From NCBI GenBank assembly GCA_009763385.1, contig CM019824.1:150976305-151040304 (forward strand): a stretch of DNA of 64,000 bases, in the 5' to 3' direction. Shown in pieces: positions 55,064 to 64,000 of this stretch. This DNA is from Coix lacryma-jobi var. lacryma-jobi (Eukaryota > Streptophyta > Magnoliopsida > Poales > Poaceae). Under the pieces are notes generated by a model. That model made no database searches, was not told the DNA's origin, and saw only the letters and a program-made list of their open reading frames with translations. The translations under genes were made by a program, and so were the position numbers. Numbering within the stretch: the first letter of the stretch is position 1; every line of letters begins with the position of its first letter.

Positions 55064-55547
55064 CTTATGCCCTTATGTTTGATTGCCCTTTTTGCCTCCG
55101 CATGCTGGTTTAACTAAATATTTTCTTGTCCAACAACAGTGATATCTTGGTCATCTTGGAAAGCATCAAGGATCATAGGCTGCCTTTCTTCTTAGAAATG
55201 ATCATCACAATATGCTGGGCTATTTGGACTATGCGTAATGAATATTATTTTCAAGAACATTTTCAGAGACGCAAAGTTGTCTTCAAGAAGGAATTTGCTC
55301 CAATTATCCCACTAGCAAAAGCAAAGCAATATACCATCCCCTTATAGATTTATGACTAGAAGACTTTGTGTAATTTTAGCTATTTTTTCTTGATTTTGTT
55401 TGTTTGTTGCGTCTTGGGTTGTACTTTTGTTTTAACTCTTTAATAAATTTCTAGTAGGGGCTCGCACCACCCCTCCTGTTTCATTAAAGAAAAAGGTTAT
55501 ATCTTGGTTTGTACTATGCGCTCATCTTAAGATGGTCCTGAGTTGCG

Positions 55548-55975
55548 AATGGGGCTGTGGTCCAGTGGTAGGTCAGTCCAGTGAGACGCTACCCACCAAG
55601 GTTCAAACCCTGGTGTTCGCACCTTTTCTGAATTTAATCCAGAAATTTGCAGGGTACAAGCACGCGTGCGCATTTCCCGCGCACTGGAGGCAGCGAGTCT
55701 ACCGATGTCTTTTTTTACGTGTGTACGGACACACACGCATGTGTGTGCATGTGGTATGAGTGCGGTGTGTGTGGGTTGTGTGCTTCTGAATTTTATCCAG
55801 AAATTTGCAGGGTACAAGAACGCGTGCGCATTTCCCGCGCACTGGAGGCAGCGAGTCTCCCGATGTCTTTACGTGTGTACGGACACGCACGCATGTGTGT
55901 GCATATGGTATGAGTGTGGTGTGTGTGTGTGTGGGGTGGGGGGGGTGCGTCCAAGTTATACCTGACAAAAAAAAA
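55548..55975 (+). mobile_element. tRNA-derived SINE with internal duplication
   Basis: The head has a pol III A-box-like GTGGTCCAGTGGTAGG and a B box AGGTTCAAACCCTGG about 35 bp downstream. No acceptor stem closes around them, so this is not a tRNA gene. The body contains a unit of about 75 bp (TCCAGAAATTTGCAGGGTAC...GGAGGCAGCGAGTCT) twice, at 55639-55702 and 55797-55857, each followed by ACGTGTGTACGGACAC and a GT-rich run. An A-run (55968-55977) ends it. Confidence 0.6.
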
Positions 55976-56460
55976 AGATGGTCTTGAGTTCAATACCTGG
56001 TTTGTGGAAGCATTTACCAACTATAATCCTCGACACCCGGAAAATCATTTAAGTGAAAAACTATAAAGACTTATTTTATTGTTAGATTATTTTTTTAACT
56101 TCTCTAACCAAATAGGACCTAAGAAAATGTATCCTATAGTATGGAAATGTTCAGGCTTCGCCCCTACTGCACGGGAGAAAACCTGAGTCAATTGACTGAC
56201 AGACAAGAGACGATCACACGAAGGTCGACGTGCCATATGGTCTGTTTGCACTGGTCGCGCTATGTTCCCATCTCCAATAGATGAATATACAAGTACTACA
56301 CAGTCATGCACCCGTGATATCTTAGCGCGTGTGCTTCATTTTGTAAAAAGTTCAAAAAAAAAAAAAGGTACAGCTGCAATTTCTTTCTTTCAGTTTTCTT
56401 CGTATATACAACTCTACAAGCAAGCAAAGAGGCCAGCCTCGGCACATTACACTGTATGTG

Positions 56461-56692
56461 AGTTTTAGTTCCTAATTTTTTTTAAGATTCCCCCATTATA
56501 TCAAATATTTAGATGTATGCATAAAACATTAAATATAGATAAATAATAACTAGCTAATTGTACTTTTTATATATAAATATCGAGATGAATCTTTTAAATC
56601 TAATTAGTTTATATTTAGATAAAGTTTATCAAATAATAACAAAAGTGCTATGGGTCAGATAATTTTTTTTTTTGAAAACTAAACACCCTCGT
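56461..56692. mobile_element. MITE-like element of a common grass family
   Basis: It has the recurring grass signature: TTTAGTTCC, TTTTTTAAGATTCCCCC, AAACATTAAATATAGATAAA, GAGATGAATCTTTTAAATCT, and at the other end TTTTGAAAACTAAACACCC. The ends TTTTAGTT and AACTAAA are inverted. A target duplication could not be fixed. Confidence 0.55.
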
Positions 56693-56935
56693 AGTGTGCA
56701 TGCGACAGACAGGGCCTGCTGCATCTCCATGGCATGGGCCATCGGCGGACACTCACCTACTACCAGAGATCGTCGAATCGCACAAGAAACACGGACGGCA
56801 AATGGGCGACGAGTTGTTGTCTCACGCGGACTCGTTCTGCGCAGATCTCGATGTCACCAACCCCGAAAACTCAGTCATCATCAAACAATGGTGCCACTTG
56901 ACAGCATCGTTTTTTAGCCAATAGGATTAGATTCT

Positions 56936-57001
56936 GTATAATCTGTGTTTTCTGGTAGACGCACTTTTCAGACGACAATTAAAAAGGGACGGAGGGAGTA
57001 T
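56936..57001. mobile_element. One end of a Stowaway MITE
   Basis: AAAAAGGGACGGAGGGAGTA at 56982-57001 is the classical Stowaway terminus. The partner end (TACTCCCTCCGTCCC) is not visible upstream, so the element is truncated. Confidence 0.5.
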
Positions 57002-57149
57002 TACGTACTGTATGTTTTATGTATAGCAAGTTACAACAAATGTATCTACTCATCGATCTAAATAAACACAAGAATTAAAATCAGCCAAGGCAAAAGTTAA
57101 AAAAAATACAGAGTAATAAAAAAAAGGTCAGTCTAAAAACCGCCGATCA

Positions 57150-58262
57150 CTACAACGCTACCACTGCGAGCCCAGCGGCCACGGCTACGGCGCCGACCAA
57201 CGCGCTCCACGGTCGGGAGCTTGCGCCGGCGCCGCTGTCCATGTCCCGGCTGCTGGTGGCCGGCGGCGCGACGCCCTTGAAGTTGGGGTTGCCCCCGTAG
57301 AGGTTCTGGATGCCGGCAACGTCGTCCTGGGCGAGGTCCACCTTCCTGGTGCGCGAGGTGATGGTCGGGTACATGATGGCGCTGGGCTCCCCGGAGTGGC
57401 CGAGGCCGAGGAGGTGGCCGATCTCGTGCACCGCGACGGACTCGAGGTCGACGGCGGCGGCCGAGGACGCGCGCGACACGTCGCCGGTGGCGACCCACGC
57501 CTCGGCCGCGTCCAGGTGGAACCGGCCGTCGGTCGGGGAGAAGGCGTGCGCCAGCGTGCCCAGTGGCCCGTCGAACGCCTCGCCGTCGCCGTGGTCCCCC
57601 GCGTAGAAGCCGATGGTGATGTCGGCGGCCCGCGCCGACGCGGCCTCCGTGAAGTTGAGCGTCGTGGCGGCGGACCACCGCGCGAACGCGCGCGCGAAGA
57701 CCAGGCTCAGCGTCGCCCGGTCGATGGGCGGCGTCGCGGCGGTCCGCGCGATGGCGTACGTGAGGCTCTTCTTGGAGCGCGGCCACGCCGGGGAGCCCGG
57801 GAAGTAGGAGAAGAGGTTCCGGCCGTGGGCGTGCGCGCCCATGGTGGACGTGCCGTTGATGATGTCCGCGACGCCGCACCGCGGGGCCATCATCTGGGCC
57901 ACCGTGGGCGCGTCCATGGCGCCGGTGACGTCGAGGCCGAAGTTGCGCTGGTACAGCCTGATGGCCTCCTCCAGGTCGGCGTCGAAGATGTCGTTGAACT
58001 TGAGCCCGGACGAGGACGGCGACGGGAGGTAGCCGAAGTGGGAGAGGTAGTCCTTGACCTTGGCGAGGCCCTGCTGCTGGTCGCCGAAGTGGCAGCCGGT
58101 GAGGTTCTGGAACGCCGACCATGGGTTTGGGATCTTGGACGTGATGGACGCAAAACCGGATGGCAAGTCGGCCGACGAGACTGGTGCGACGACAAGCATC
58201 GCCACCGCCACGGCGGCGAGCAGGAGGAGGAGGAGAGGAGAGGTGGTGCTGGTGCTGGCCAT
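57150..58262 (-). CDS. Matrix metalloproteinase (matrixin), secreted, probably GPI-anchored, 370 aa
   Basis: The ATG at 58262 (MASTSTTSPLLLLLLAAVAV) gives a good signal peptide (residues 1-31); an earlier in-frame ATG at 58409 would bury it. The propeptide has a peptidoglycan-binding-like helix region and the cysteine switch PRCGVAD (127-133). The catalytic domain carries the zinc site HEIGHLLGLGH (279-289, glutamate 280 catalytic) and the Met-turn IMYP (M297). N-glycosylation sites are at N53, N136 and N203. A hydrophobic tail (about 351-370) after a small-residue stretch (SGAGASS) suggests GPI anchoring. Plant MMPs are intronless, cleave extracellular proteins, and act in growth and stress responses. 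All catalytic residues are present and the frame is intact. Confidence 0.93.
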   Translation of the reverse strand: MASTSTTSPLLLLLLAAVAVAMLVVAPVSSADLPSGFASITSKIPNPWSAFQNLTGCHFGDQQQGLAKVKDYLSHFGYLPSPSSSGLKFNDIFDADLEEAIRLYQRNFGLDVTGAMDAPTVAQMMAPRCGVADIINGTSTMGAHAHGRNLFSYFPGSPAWPRSKKSLTYAIARTAATPPIDRATLSLVFARAFARWSAATTLNFTEAASARAADITIGFYAGDHGDGEAFDGPLGTLAHAFSPTDGRFHLDAAEAWVATGDVSRASSAAAVDLESVAVHEIGHLLGLGHSGEPSAIMYPTITSRTRKVDLAQDDVAGIQNLYGGNPNFKGVAPPATSSRDMDSGAGASSRPWSALVGAVAVAAGLAVVAL

Positions 58263-59171
58263 GGCAACCTTTCGGAGAGAGGAGAAAGGAAGCTGTGACT
58301 GTGAGGAAGAATGGATGAGGCGGGACAGTTGGGCGATGTTTTGAAGTGCGACGGGTCGTCCAAAGACGACTACTTGGTCAGCCGGCAAGAGCCGGCTAAG
58401 ATTGGACAACAGGAACCCCCGGCCCTTGTTTGTGGCATGATTGGTGCTTACTTTGGTTGGGTCAAGCTGGGGAATGAGTCTCGTGTTTGTTGTGTGTACG
58501 TATAATGGTTATTCTGTTGGTGAAGAAGCTTCGTTGTTCTTATACTCAAGTAATAATCAAGTTGGTATAAAATGTTTGGGGGAGAGCAATGATAGTGCCC
58601 ATGTGCATGAGTTGTAGCAATTAGCGTTTGATAATGTTTTTTGTAGGTAAATAACACGGACGGATTCGTTGAAGGTGCCCTAGTCCAACTAGAAAGAAAC
58701 CAGAAAGGGCCATTGAGATATGGACAAGGGGAACACATTTGTGATGGCATAAGAACTGCTTGGAGCCGTAGCAGTTGAAGACTATGACTACGGCTACATG
58801 TCCTGGTACAACCATTATAGATATAAATCCTTAACACCTCATTTGCTACATTCGTATCCCACAAATATGCCCGAGCATCACCAATGTATTCCACCACTGG
58901 AACATTTCCAGTTCTTTCAGTTACAAGAGCAGCAGTAAACTTCTTAGCGTCATTCAGTTTAGTGGTTTACTTAACAGTTAACACCACCAACCCAACCAAA
59001 CGTCGCGAAAAAAGGGGGAGAGCAACACATTGGAACAAAAAAATGTTACCTACTACCATCCTTTTAACAAAGACATGTTCCAGTAGATGGCCTATGAACT
59101 AGGTCAACCGCAACTATGGTCTTTTATTGATGGAAAAAGTCTACAGAAACAATAACACGCTTCTCATAAAG
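58263..59171. other. Upstream region of the metalloproteinase and 3' flank of rsmG
   Basis: The MMP promoter must lie here. No clear minus-strand TATA box was found. A GTTGGTATAAAATG word on the plus strand (58560-58573) is in the wrong orientation. No gene was seen. Confidence 0.4.
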
Positions 59172-62100
59172 TCATAATGGCATCTTAGAAGGAGTACCTG
59201 GATGGGACCAATGGAATGTTTCAGATTACAGAAATTTCTAAAATGTGATGTGATGCTTTTAATGGTGGCACATGGAAATACCTGGAAGCCGCGGGTATTT
59301 TTTTGGAGTGGCATGTTCTTTGACGTATATAACAGCTGTTCGTTGACCATGAGGTCCCATTGATTCAACTGACAACAAAAAGTTTAACATGTTACCAGCT
59401 TGTTGTAACCTGAAAAGCTGGAAGATGTTACAGCGAAAATAACGGTGTACAATAATGAGCACAGGAATGCGGTCAACATGTGTGTTTGACTTCAACTACC
59501 ATAGGATATCATCTCATTACAGAATTTACTGATGAAATGATAAAAGGCTTAAAAAAATGCAAAGCAGAGTACTGCATCAAGCTGAAAGTACATTAGCAAC
59601 CTATAGTTCAGGAAGAAACTCACTACACTTAGTCAAGGAGGAAGGCAAATCACTATAAGCAATATGGGCTATTGATTCAACTACTGCTTCTTTATTTATT
59701 TTGGTCTACAGAACATTGAATTTTTATGATTTTTTTTTCTGTGGAAACTTTTTTTGTCTGCAGGACACTCATTTTGTTTGTAGTCAGGATAATAGACTAT
59801 GGAGTGTTTTCTGAACCGTGTCGTGCAAATTAAGTCACATTTTTTTCAGTGTCCTAAGACCAATGTCCATTTTTTACAAGAGAAAAGGAGAAAATAAAAT
59901 TGCAAGAACACAAAATCCTTCTGCACACTTAAAAGCAGGAGACAATACCATTACATAACTCAAGCATGGAACCACCCAATTTCCGTACCGCACCTTCGGC
60001 ATTTCTTACTTCTTCCTGTACCAAAAAAAAGTGAAATTAATGTTCTGAATCCAATTCCGAGCAAGCAATATATATTTTCGGAAATTATGTGGATAAGTAT
60101 TTGCAGTGTACAATGGTATCACAGCTAATAAGACAAGAAAATCCAAGACCTACATGGGGATCATGTCCTTTTGCAGCTATAAACAAACCACCAATGCGAA
60201 TCAATGGGATGCAATACTCCGCTGCAAAAGAGAAGTCTAGATAATTTGCTAGAACAGGCCTTGTAATACAAATTCAAGTATTGCATACCAAGAACTTTCA
60301 GTTCAGCAACGGCTCTTGCAGCTACTATATCATATCTTTCTCTGAAATCAAGACTTTGGCCAACTTTCTGTCCTATAAAGCCATGTAAAGAAAATGGTCA
60401 TTTTTAACAATGCAGATAGATTCCTCTGCAGATAACAACAATGTAAGCGTGTCATCGCTAATTTCATGGTCGGCATGAAAAGTTTCCAGAAAATCAATCT
60501 CTTCACCAGGAAACAAATAGAAGCATATCTACTCAAAGGACTAATAACTATAGCAGAATCAACAAATGAACTGAAAACCTAGTAACTATAGTAGGCAACA
60601 AAAGAAATAGATTTCTTAAAACAACCAAACGTGCAATCTAGCTAGGACCGTGTTTCCCGAAAAATTCTAGTAGCACTTTAAAATTTTTGGCCCAATCGAT
60701 CTGGCCCTAGGTGTGGCCCATGTACATTTCTCAGTTCTCCCAGCCCAGCAAACTTCAGCGGCTGTGCCTATCTACATCTCTCGCATGCATGCACCCATGG
60801 TAATGCCCTCCCCCTTGTCTCTTGTCCTCTCCTCTTGCTCTTGCCCCTGCAAAACCCGACCAAAGAGCTGGTGGCAGCCGAATTGACGAGCGTCAACCGG
60901 CAAGCAGTGGTGCGCCAGCATGGACAAATCGAGCAACGGGGTAGAGAAGGCTAGACCGCCTGATGTCTGAGCTGCAGCCTTGCAGGTGGATTCAGTATTT
61001 TCCCAGTCTGCCCTTGCTCTATTTCAGTCCTGGTCTCCCCAATCCTAGGAGCAGAGAAGGGACTCTATTTGAGCTGCAGAACAATCTATGTTATCTATCA
61101 AAAGCTTGTTTGTGTGCCTGATGGCTGATGCCACTCATAGCAGTTGAACACTACCACACTATTGTAGGGAACCGGTTCAATTTCTTAGCCTTCTAACCCT
61201 GAACTTGTCATTCAGCCTCACGACCATAGTTTGTTATCTTTCAACTGTATGACAATGTTCCTTGATCAATAACCATCATGTGTTTATACTGTAAAAAGGT
61301 TCAGCAGGAAAAGGAACGTGAAAGCTATTATAGCTGTGTTTTCACAATATTTTAGTAGCTCCAAATTCATATATATAACCAAAAGGAAGAGAAGCATTTT
61401 GCTTGATTAGGTCAAAGCAGACTAGATAAATTTGGTGATGCCATGATTTTGACTTTGATAGTTTGAACAAATATACCCATTCAACACGAAATCTGAATTG
61501 TACCTCACCTTATGTATTGACGTTTTATGTAATCTTACTGTAGATTTGGTGTGGTTGCTACAGTGCTATCTTAGGTTCTTGATTAGAATTTGATGTTAAC
61601 TAGAGTAAATTTTGTGTTATGTGCAGCATTGAATGTTTTCTTTGCGCAATCTAATTCACAGATCTACTTAAAAATTTTATTGGTATATTTATTGCATGAA
61701 ATGATATATTTGGTAAACGAGCAGTCGAGCACTGCTACACTGGGGTGATATCGATGAATTTATTTTGTACTCCAGCATGTTTTTATCATGTTTGTTGTAC
61801 AATCAAACATAGAATCGAGATATCTTATAAATTACGCATTTTATCTTCGTTGATATGAACTGTCAGTATGTAGGCCAAGATGGGTCCTAGGCATGAAGAT
61901 CCGCTAGCTCCGCCACTGATTTTACAGACTAACGAGAATAGTATTTCACAGCATAATAGCATATGCTAGTCTTAAAGCCAACTTACCTCAGCTCGATCAC
62001 ACACCACGTCCACATTTGACAACTCCATGGCTTCAATAGCATGCTCCAAGAAGGTGCATCGCTTTCGCATTGATTCTAACAGTGTAAATTTCCATCCTGA

Positions 62101-62741
62101 AACGGAAACAAATCCAGATTGCCACAACCAAATCAACCGCAACTCGTTTTCCCAGCCACACCACAACACCGATTAACTGAAAAAGAGGGGTGTTTTACTC
62201 GGTCGCGCAACGGCAAGGATCAGGCCCGGGAGCCCGGCGCCGGAGCCAACGTCAATAAGGCTGACCCCGTCGATGGCGCCGCCAGCGGAGGTGGAACGGC
62301 CGCGGTAGGCACGCTCCAGCGGGGGCAGCATGGCGAGGGAGTCCGCCACGTGGCGCGTCATGACATCGGCCTCGTCTGTGACGGCGGTGAGGTTCATCCT
62401 CTGAACAGATTCGAGAGAGTGAGAGACGCACACGCAGAGCAGCGCCTCGCCGTGGAAAGCGTTCCGTGCCTAGGGATGTCAGGTGTGGTAGCTGCAGAGC
62501 TCAGGGGTTCGGGACGGACCTGGTTCCATTCAAGGAGAGTGTCCACGTAGACGGTGACCTGGCGCTGCTGCGGCGGCGAGAGGGAGGAGGAGGTGGTGGC
62601 GGCGGCGGCGGAGGAGGAGGCAACGGTCGTAGTGGTCCGTAGGTTGAGGAGGGGGTGACGCGGCTGGTGGCGCTGGCCGAGGAGGAGACTAGGGAGGAGA
62701 ACGCCGCGGCCGGTGGCGGCGCTGCAGCAGCAGAGCGACAT
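59172..62741 (-). CDS. rsmG: Organellar 16S rRNA (guanine-N7) methyltransferase RsmG/GidB, eight exons, 286 aa
   Basis: Exons on the minus strand: 62741-62520, 62400-62199, 62096-61987, 60367-60289, 60221-60154, 60015-59949, 59368-59282 and 59197-59172 (stop TGA). All junctions are GT-AG and the total is 861 nt, in frame. The first 55 residues are serine/threonine/alanine-rich with few acids, like a chloroplast transit peptide. The SAM site DVGSGAGLPGLILAVARP is at about 124-141. Next come WKFTLLESMRKRCTFLEHAI, RERYDIVAARAVAELKVLAE, IGGLFIAAKG and MGPHGQRTAVIYVKEHATPK, all RsmG landmarks. RsmG adds m7G at the position equivalent to G527 of 16S rRNA in the 530 loop of the small subunit. Exon borders were read by eye and checked by frame and family motif. 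The acceptor before exon 4 was chosen at GACAG^AAAG to keep frame. Confidence 0.9.
60368..61986 (-). other. Intron 3 of rsmG (1619 bp)
   Basis: It holds a CT-rich stretch near 60800-60850 and, at 61905-61917, GCTAGCTCCGCCACTG, which resembles one end of the hAT MITE family seen at 48836. No matching opposite end or coding sequence was found. Confidence 0.6.
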
Positions 62742-63459
62742 CTCTCGCGGCGGCGGCCTCAATCCGTCGAGCGCGCCGGGTCTTTTGGATGGGGTTTGTC
62801 AAGCGGTTACGTGTTCTAGCATAGAAAACGTATTTCTCGTCGAACTCTAAAAAAACGTATTTCTCGCCAGTGTTATACAGAGACGCTTTCTACTCGAGTG
62901 GGCCTCGTTTGGGGGAGCTCCACTCTATAATTCTCCAGCTCCGCTCTATAATTCTTCGATAGAGTGATTTTATTAGATTCTTATAGGGTGGTGAGCTAAA
63001 AATAATTGATTCTCTGTCGATTTCCATCAGAATATAACAGGTGAAACAGGGTTTTTTTTTAGCTTTCATCTTCCAGTGTAAATGGAGAAATGATTTTCTG
63101 TAGATTCCCACCTGAATTAGTTGAGCATTTAACTGGTTGAGACTGATTCTCTTCGAAGAAGCACGCCATGCATTCTCGCGTACTTTGCCATGGACCGGCC
63201 CACAGGTTAGACACTTGGACGAGCACGAGCAGCAAACGGGTGGGCCCACTCGGCAGCGACTCGCACAAGTCGTCAACTGAGACGGCTAGCCGGTCGCAGC
63301 TCCCCCGATGCGATCGCCGAACCTGCTCCCAAGACAAGTACTCGCTGCCAACCTCCCCTGCCGGCGCTCAGATCCGCCGCCCCCGCAGCACACCCGCCCG
63401 CGCCGGCAACAACCACGACAAGCGGCCCGGCGCGCGGCAAGCTCCCACACCTTCCCACC
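62742..63459. promoter_or_regulatory. Shared upstream region of two divergent genes (718 bp)
   Basis: rsmG is transcribed leftwards from here and the DUF716 gene rightwards. The middle (62905-63060) is AT-rich with repeated AGCTCC-CTCTATAATTCT words that look like MITE debris. Clear TATA boxes at suitable distances were not found on either side, as is common for housekeeping genes. Confidence 0.5.
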
Positions 63460-64000
63460 ATGCCGGGTCTGGTCGCCTACTCGGGCGCCGGGCTGGGCCT
63501 CCTGGCCCTCGCCGCGCTCGAGTCCCTGCCCCTCCGCGTCCCGCCGCTCCGGTTCCTCCCGCGCCGCCTCTCCACGCCGCTGCACCTCCGCCACCTCGTC
63601 GCCGCGGCCCTCTCCGCGCTCTGCCTCGTCTCCGCTCTCGTCTCCGCGCACCACCTCTCGCTCCCCACGCTCGCCGCCTCGGCCCTCTTCCTCCTCTACT
63701 CCCTCGCGCCCTTCGTGCCGCTCGCCGCGCCGCTGCCCTTCCCCCTCCTCGACCTCCTCCTCGCCGCCGCCTTCGCGCAGGAGCTGCTCCTCTTCGCGCA
63801 CCGCCGCCCCTCCACCGCGGCCGGGATCGAGAACCGGTACTTCGACCTGCTCCTCGTACCCATTGCGCTCTGCCTCGGCTCCACGCTGCTCGCCGCGCAC
63901 CGGCCAGGGGAGCCCACGCCGCGGCTCGCCCGCGCGGCGGGCCTGGCGCTGCAGGGCACGTGGATGCTGCAGATGGGCTTCTCCTTCTTCACCAGCGCCA
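63460..64000 (+). CDS. DUF716 (TMEM45-like) multi-spanning membrane protein, 5' part
   Basis: The frame opens at ATG 63460 (context CCACCATGCC) and runs without stop to the window edge, giving 180 residues. Hydrophobic segments alternate with short loops: YSGAGLGLLALAALESLPL, HLVAAALSALCLVSALVSAH, LPTLAASALFLLYSLAPFVP, LLDLLLAAAFAQELLLFAH, FDLLLVPIALCLGSTLLAA and LALQGTWMLQMGFSFFTSA. The FAQELLLF and GTWMLQMGFSFF blocks are typical of plant DUF716/TMEM45 proteins. These usually have about 270-300 residues and a loosely defined role; one family member has been linked to viral defence. Very GC-rich coding sequence, no intron so far. The C-terminal third is outside the window. Confidence 0.8.
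   Translation, partial: MPGLVAYSGAGLGLLALAALESLPLRVPPLRFLPRRLSTPLHLRHLVAAALSALCLVSALVSAHHLSLPTLAASALFLLYSLAPFVPLAAPLPFPLLDLLLAAAFAQELLLFAHRRPSTAAGIENRYFDLLLVPIALCLGSTLLAAHRPGEPTPRLARAAGLALQGTWMLQMGFSFFTSA

Larger units (their letters stand above)
53750..55500 (+). pseudogene. LINE ORF2 C-terminal remnant interrupted by two MITEs
   Basis: In several frames the text reads FWHDIWGEESVVKLFQDSSS near 53875-53940, then RIYRWLWNSTCQNKRKFLFF (54178-54240). After a MITE it resumes with STDLHKRRNMHLPYYNCIFC and NLNVEEDLL (54615-54710), which is the zf-RVT domain of plant L1 elements. After a second MITE come a short CPF-like piece and ITICWAIWTMRNEYYF (55205-55250), the W.IW..RN motif. A T-rich 3' tail follows. 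Stops and frameshifts abound. Removing the two MITEs restores the domain order. Confidence 0.7.

Noticed and set aside
55556..55623. tRNA gene
   Set aside because: A and B boxes are present but no acceptor or anticodon stem can be closed; it continues into a repeat body, so it was called a SINE.
56672..56924. Overlapping plus-strand ORFs of 76-81 codons
   Set aside because: Two overlapping frames with no recognised motif, between a MITE and a Stowaway end; no support as a gene.
57133..58122. 329-codon minus-strand ORF and a 300-codon plus-strand ORF over the metalloproteinase
   Set aside because: Shadow frames of the GC-rich MMP gene; only the frame with HEIGHLLGLGH and PRCGVAD makes sense.
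58263..58409. Upstream in-frame ATG at 58409 for the metalloproteinase
   Set aside because: It would place 49 residues in front of a standard signal peptide; the ATG at 58262 starts exactly at the signal sequence.
61900..61925. Second complete hAT MITE in rsmG intron 3
   Set aside because: Only one CTCCGCCACTG end is visible; no opposite CAGTGGCGGAG end or 8-bp duplication was found in the intron.

Overview
This window is plant nuclear DNA, most likely from a panicoid grass of the maize/sorghum/sugarcane type. It has very GC-rich intronless or short-intron genes, long nested Ty3/Gypsy and Ty1/Copia LTR retrotransposons, LTRs packed with CGGACTGTCCG-type dyads, and many Tourist, Stowaway, hAT and Mutator MITEs. 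There is no sign of prokaryotic organisation: no operons, Shine-Dalgarno sites or CRISPR. All functional calls come from reading the sequence; no search was run.

Layout. Bases 1-8305 are retrotransposon debris: a decayed minus-strand Copia gag with its primer-binding site and LTR (about 60-3570), a duplicated segment carrying two arrays of small hairpins (3570-5250), and pieces of three further Copia LTRs. Bases 8306-23612 are one 15.3-kb Tat-lineage Gypsy element with both LTRs, frameshifted gag, protease, RT, two RNase H regions and integrase, and a multi-exon antisense gene between integrase and the 3' LTR. Next come a truncated Tekay/Del-like LTR (to 25302), a truncated Sirevirus-like Copia element with an intact 673-aa Gag (26850-30918), MITEs, a LINE remnant, and a compact 2.8-kb gag-protease Copia element with both LTRs (33608-36408).

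From 36.6 kb host genes appear. A four-exon NRT1/PTR (NPF) transporter (36627-39605, +) lies about 0.2 kb downstream of the compact Copia element. A tandem duplication carrying several small transposons follows (39.6-43.2 kb), then a small conserved plant gene (43539-43808, -). A long intergenic stretch of local duplications, MITEs, a LINE remnant and a SINE runs from 44 to 57 kb. The right end holds an intronless secreted, probably GPI-anchored matrix metalloproteinase (57150-58262, -), an eight-exon organellar 16S rRNA methyltransferase RsmG/GidB (59172-62741, -), and the start of a DUF716/TMEM45 membrane protein (63460 to window end, +). The last two are head-to-head across a 718-bp shared upstream region.

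The host genes are not a functional cluster. The most notable signals are the hairpin arrays whose stem arms change in a compensatory way, the antisense spliced gene with its own TATA box in the Gypsy element, the gag-protease-only Copia element upstream of the transporter, and a LINE insertion whose target-site duplication rebuilt a splice acceptor.
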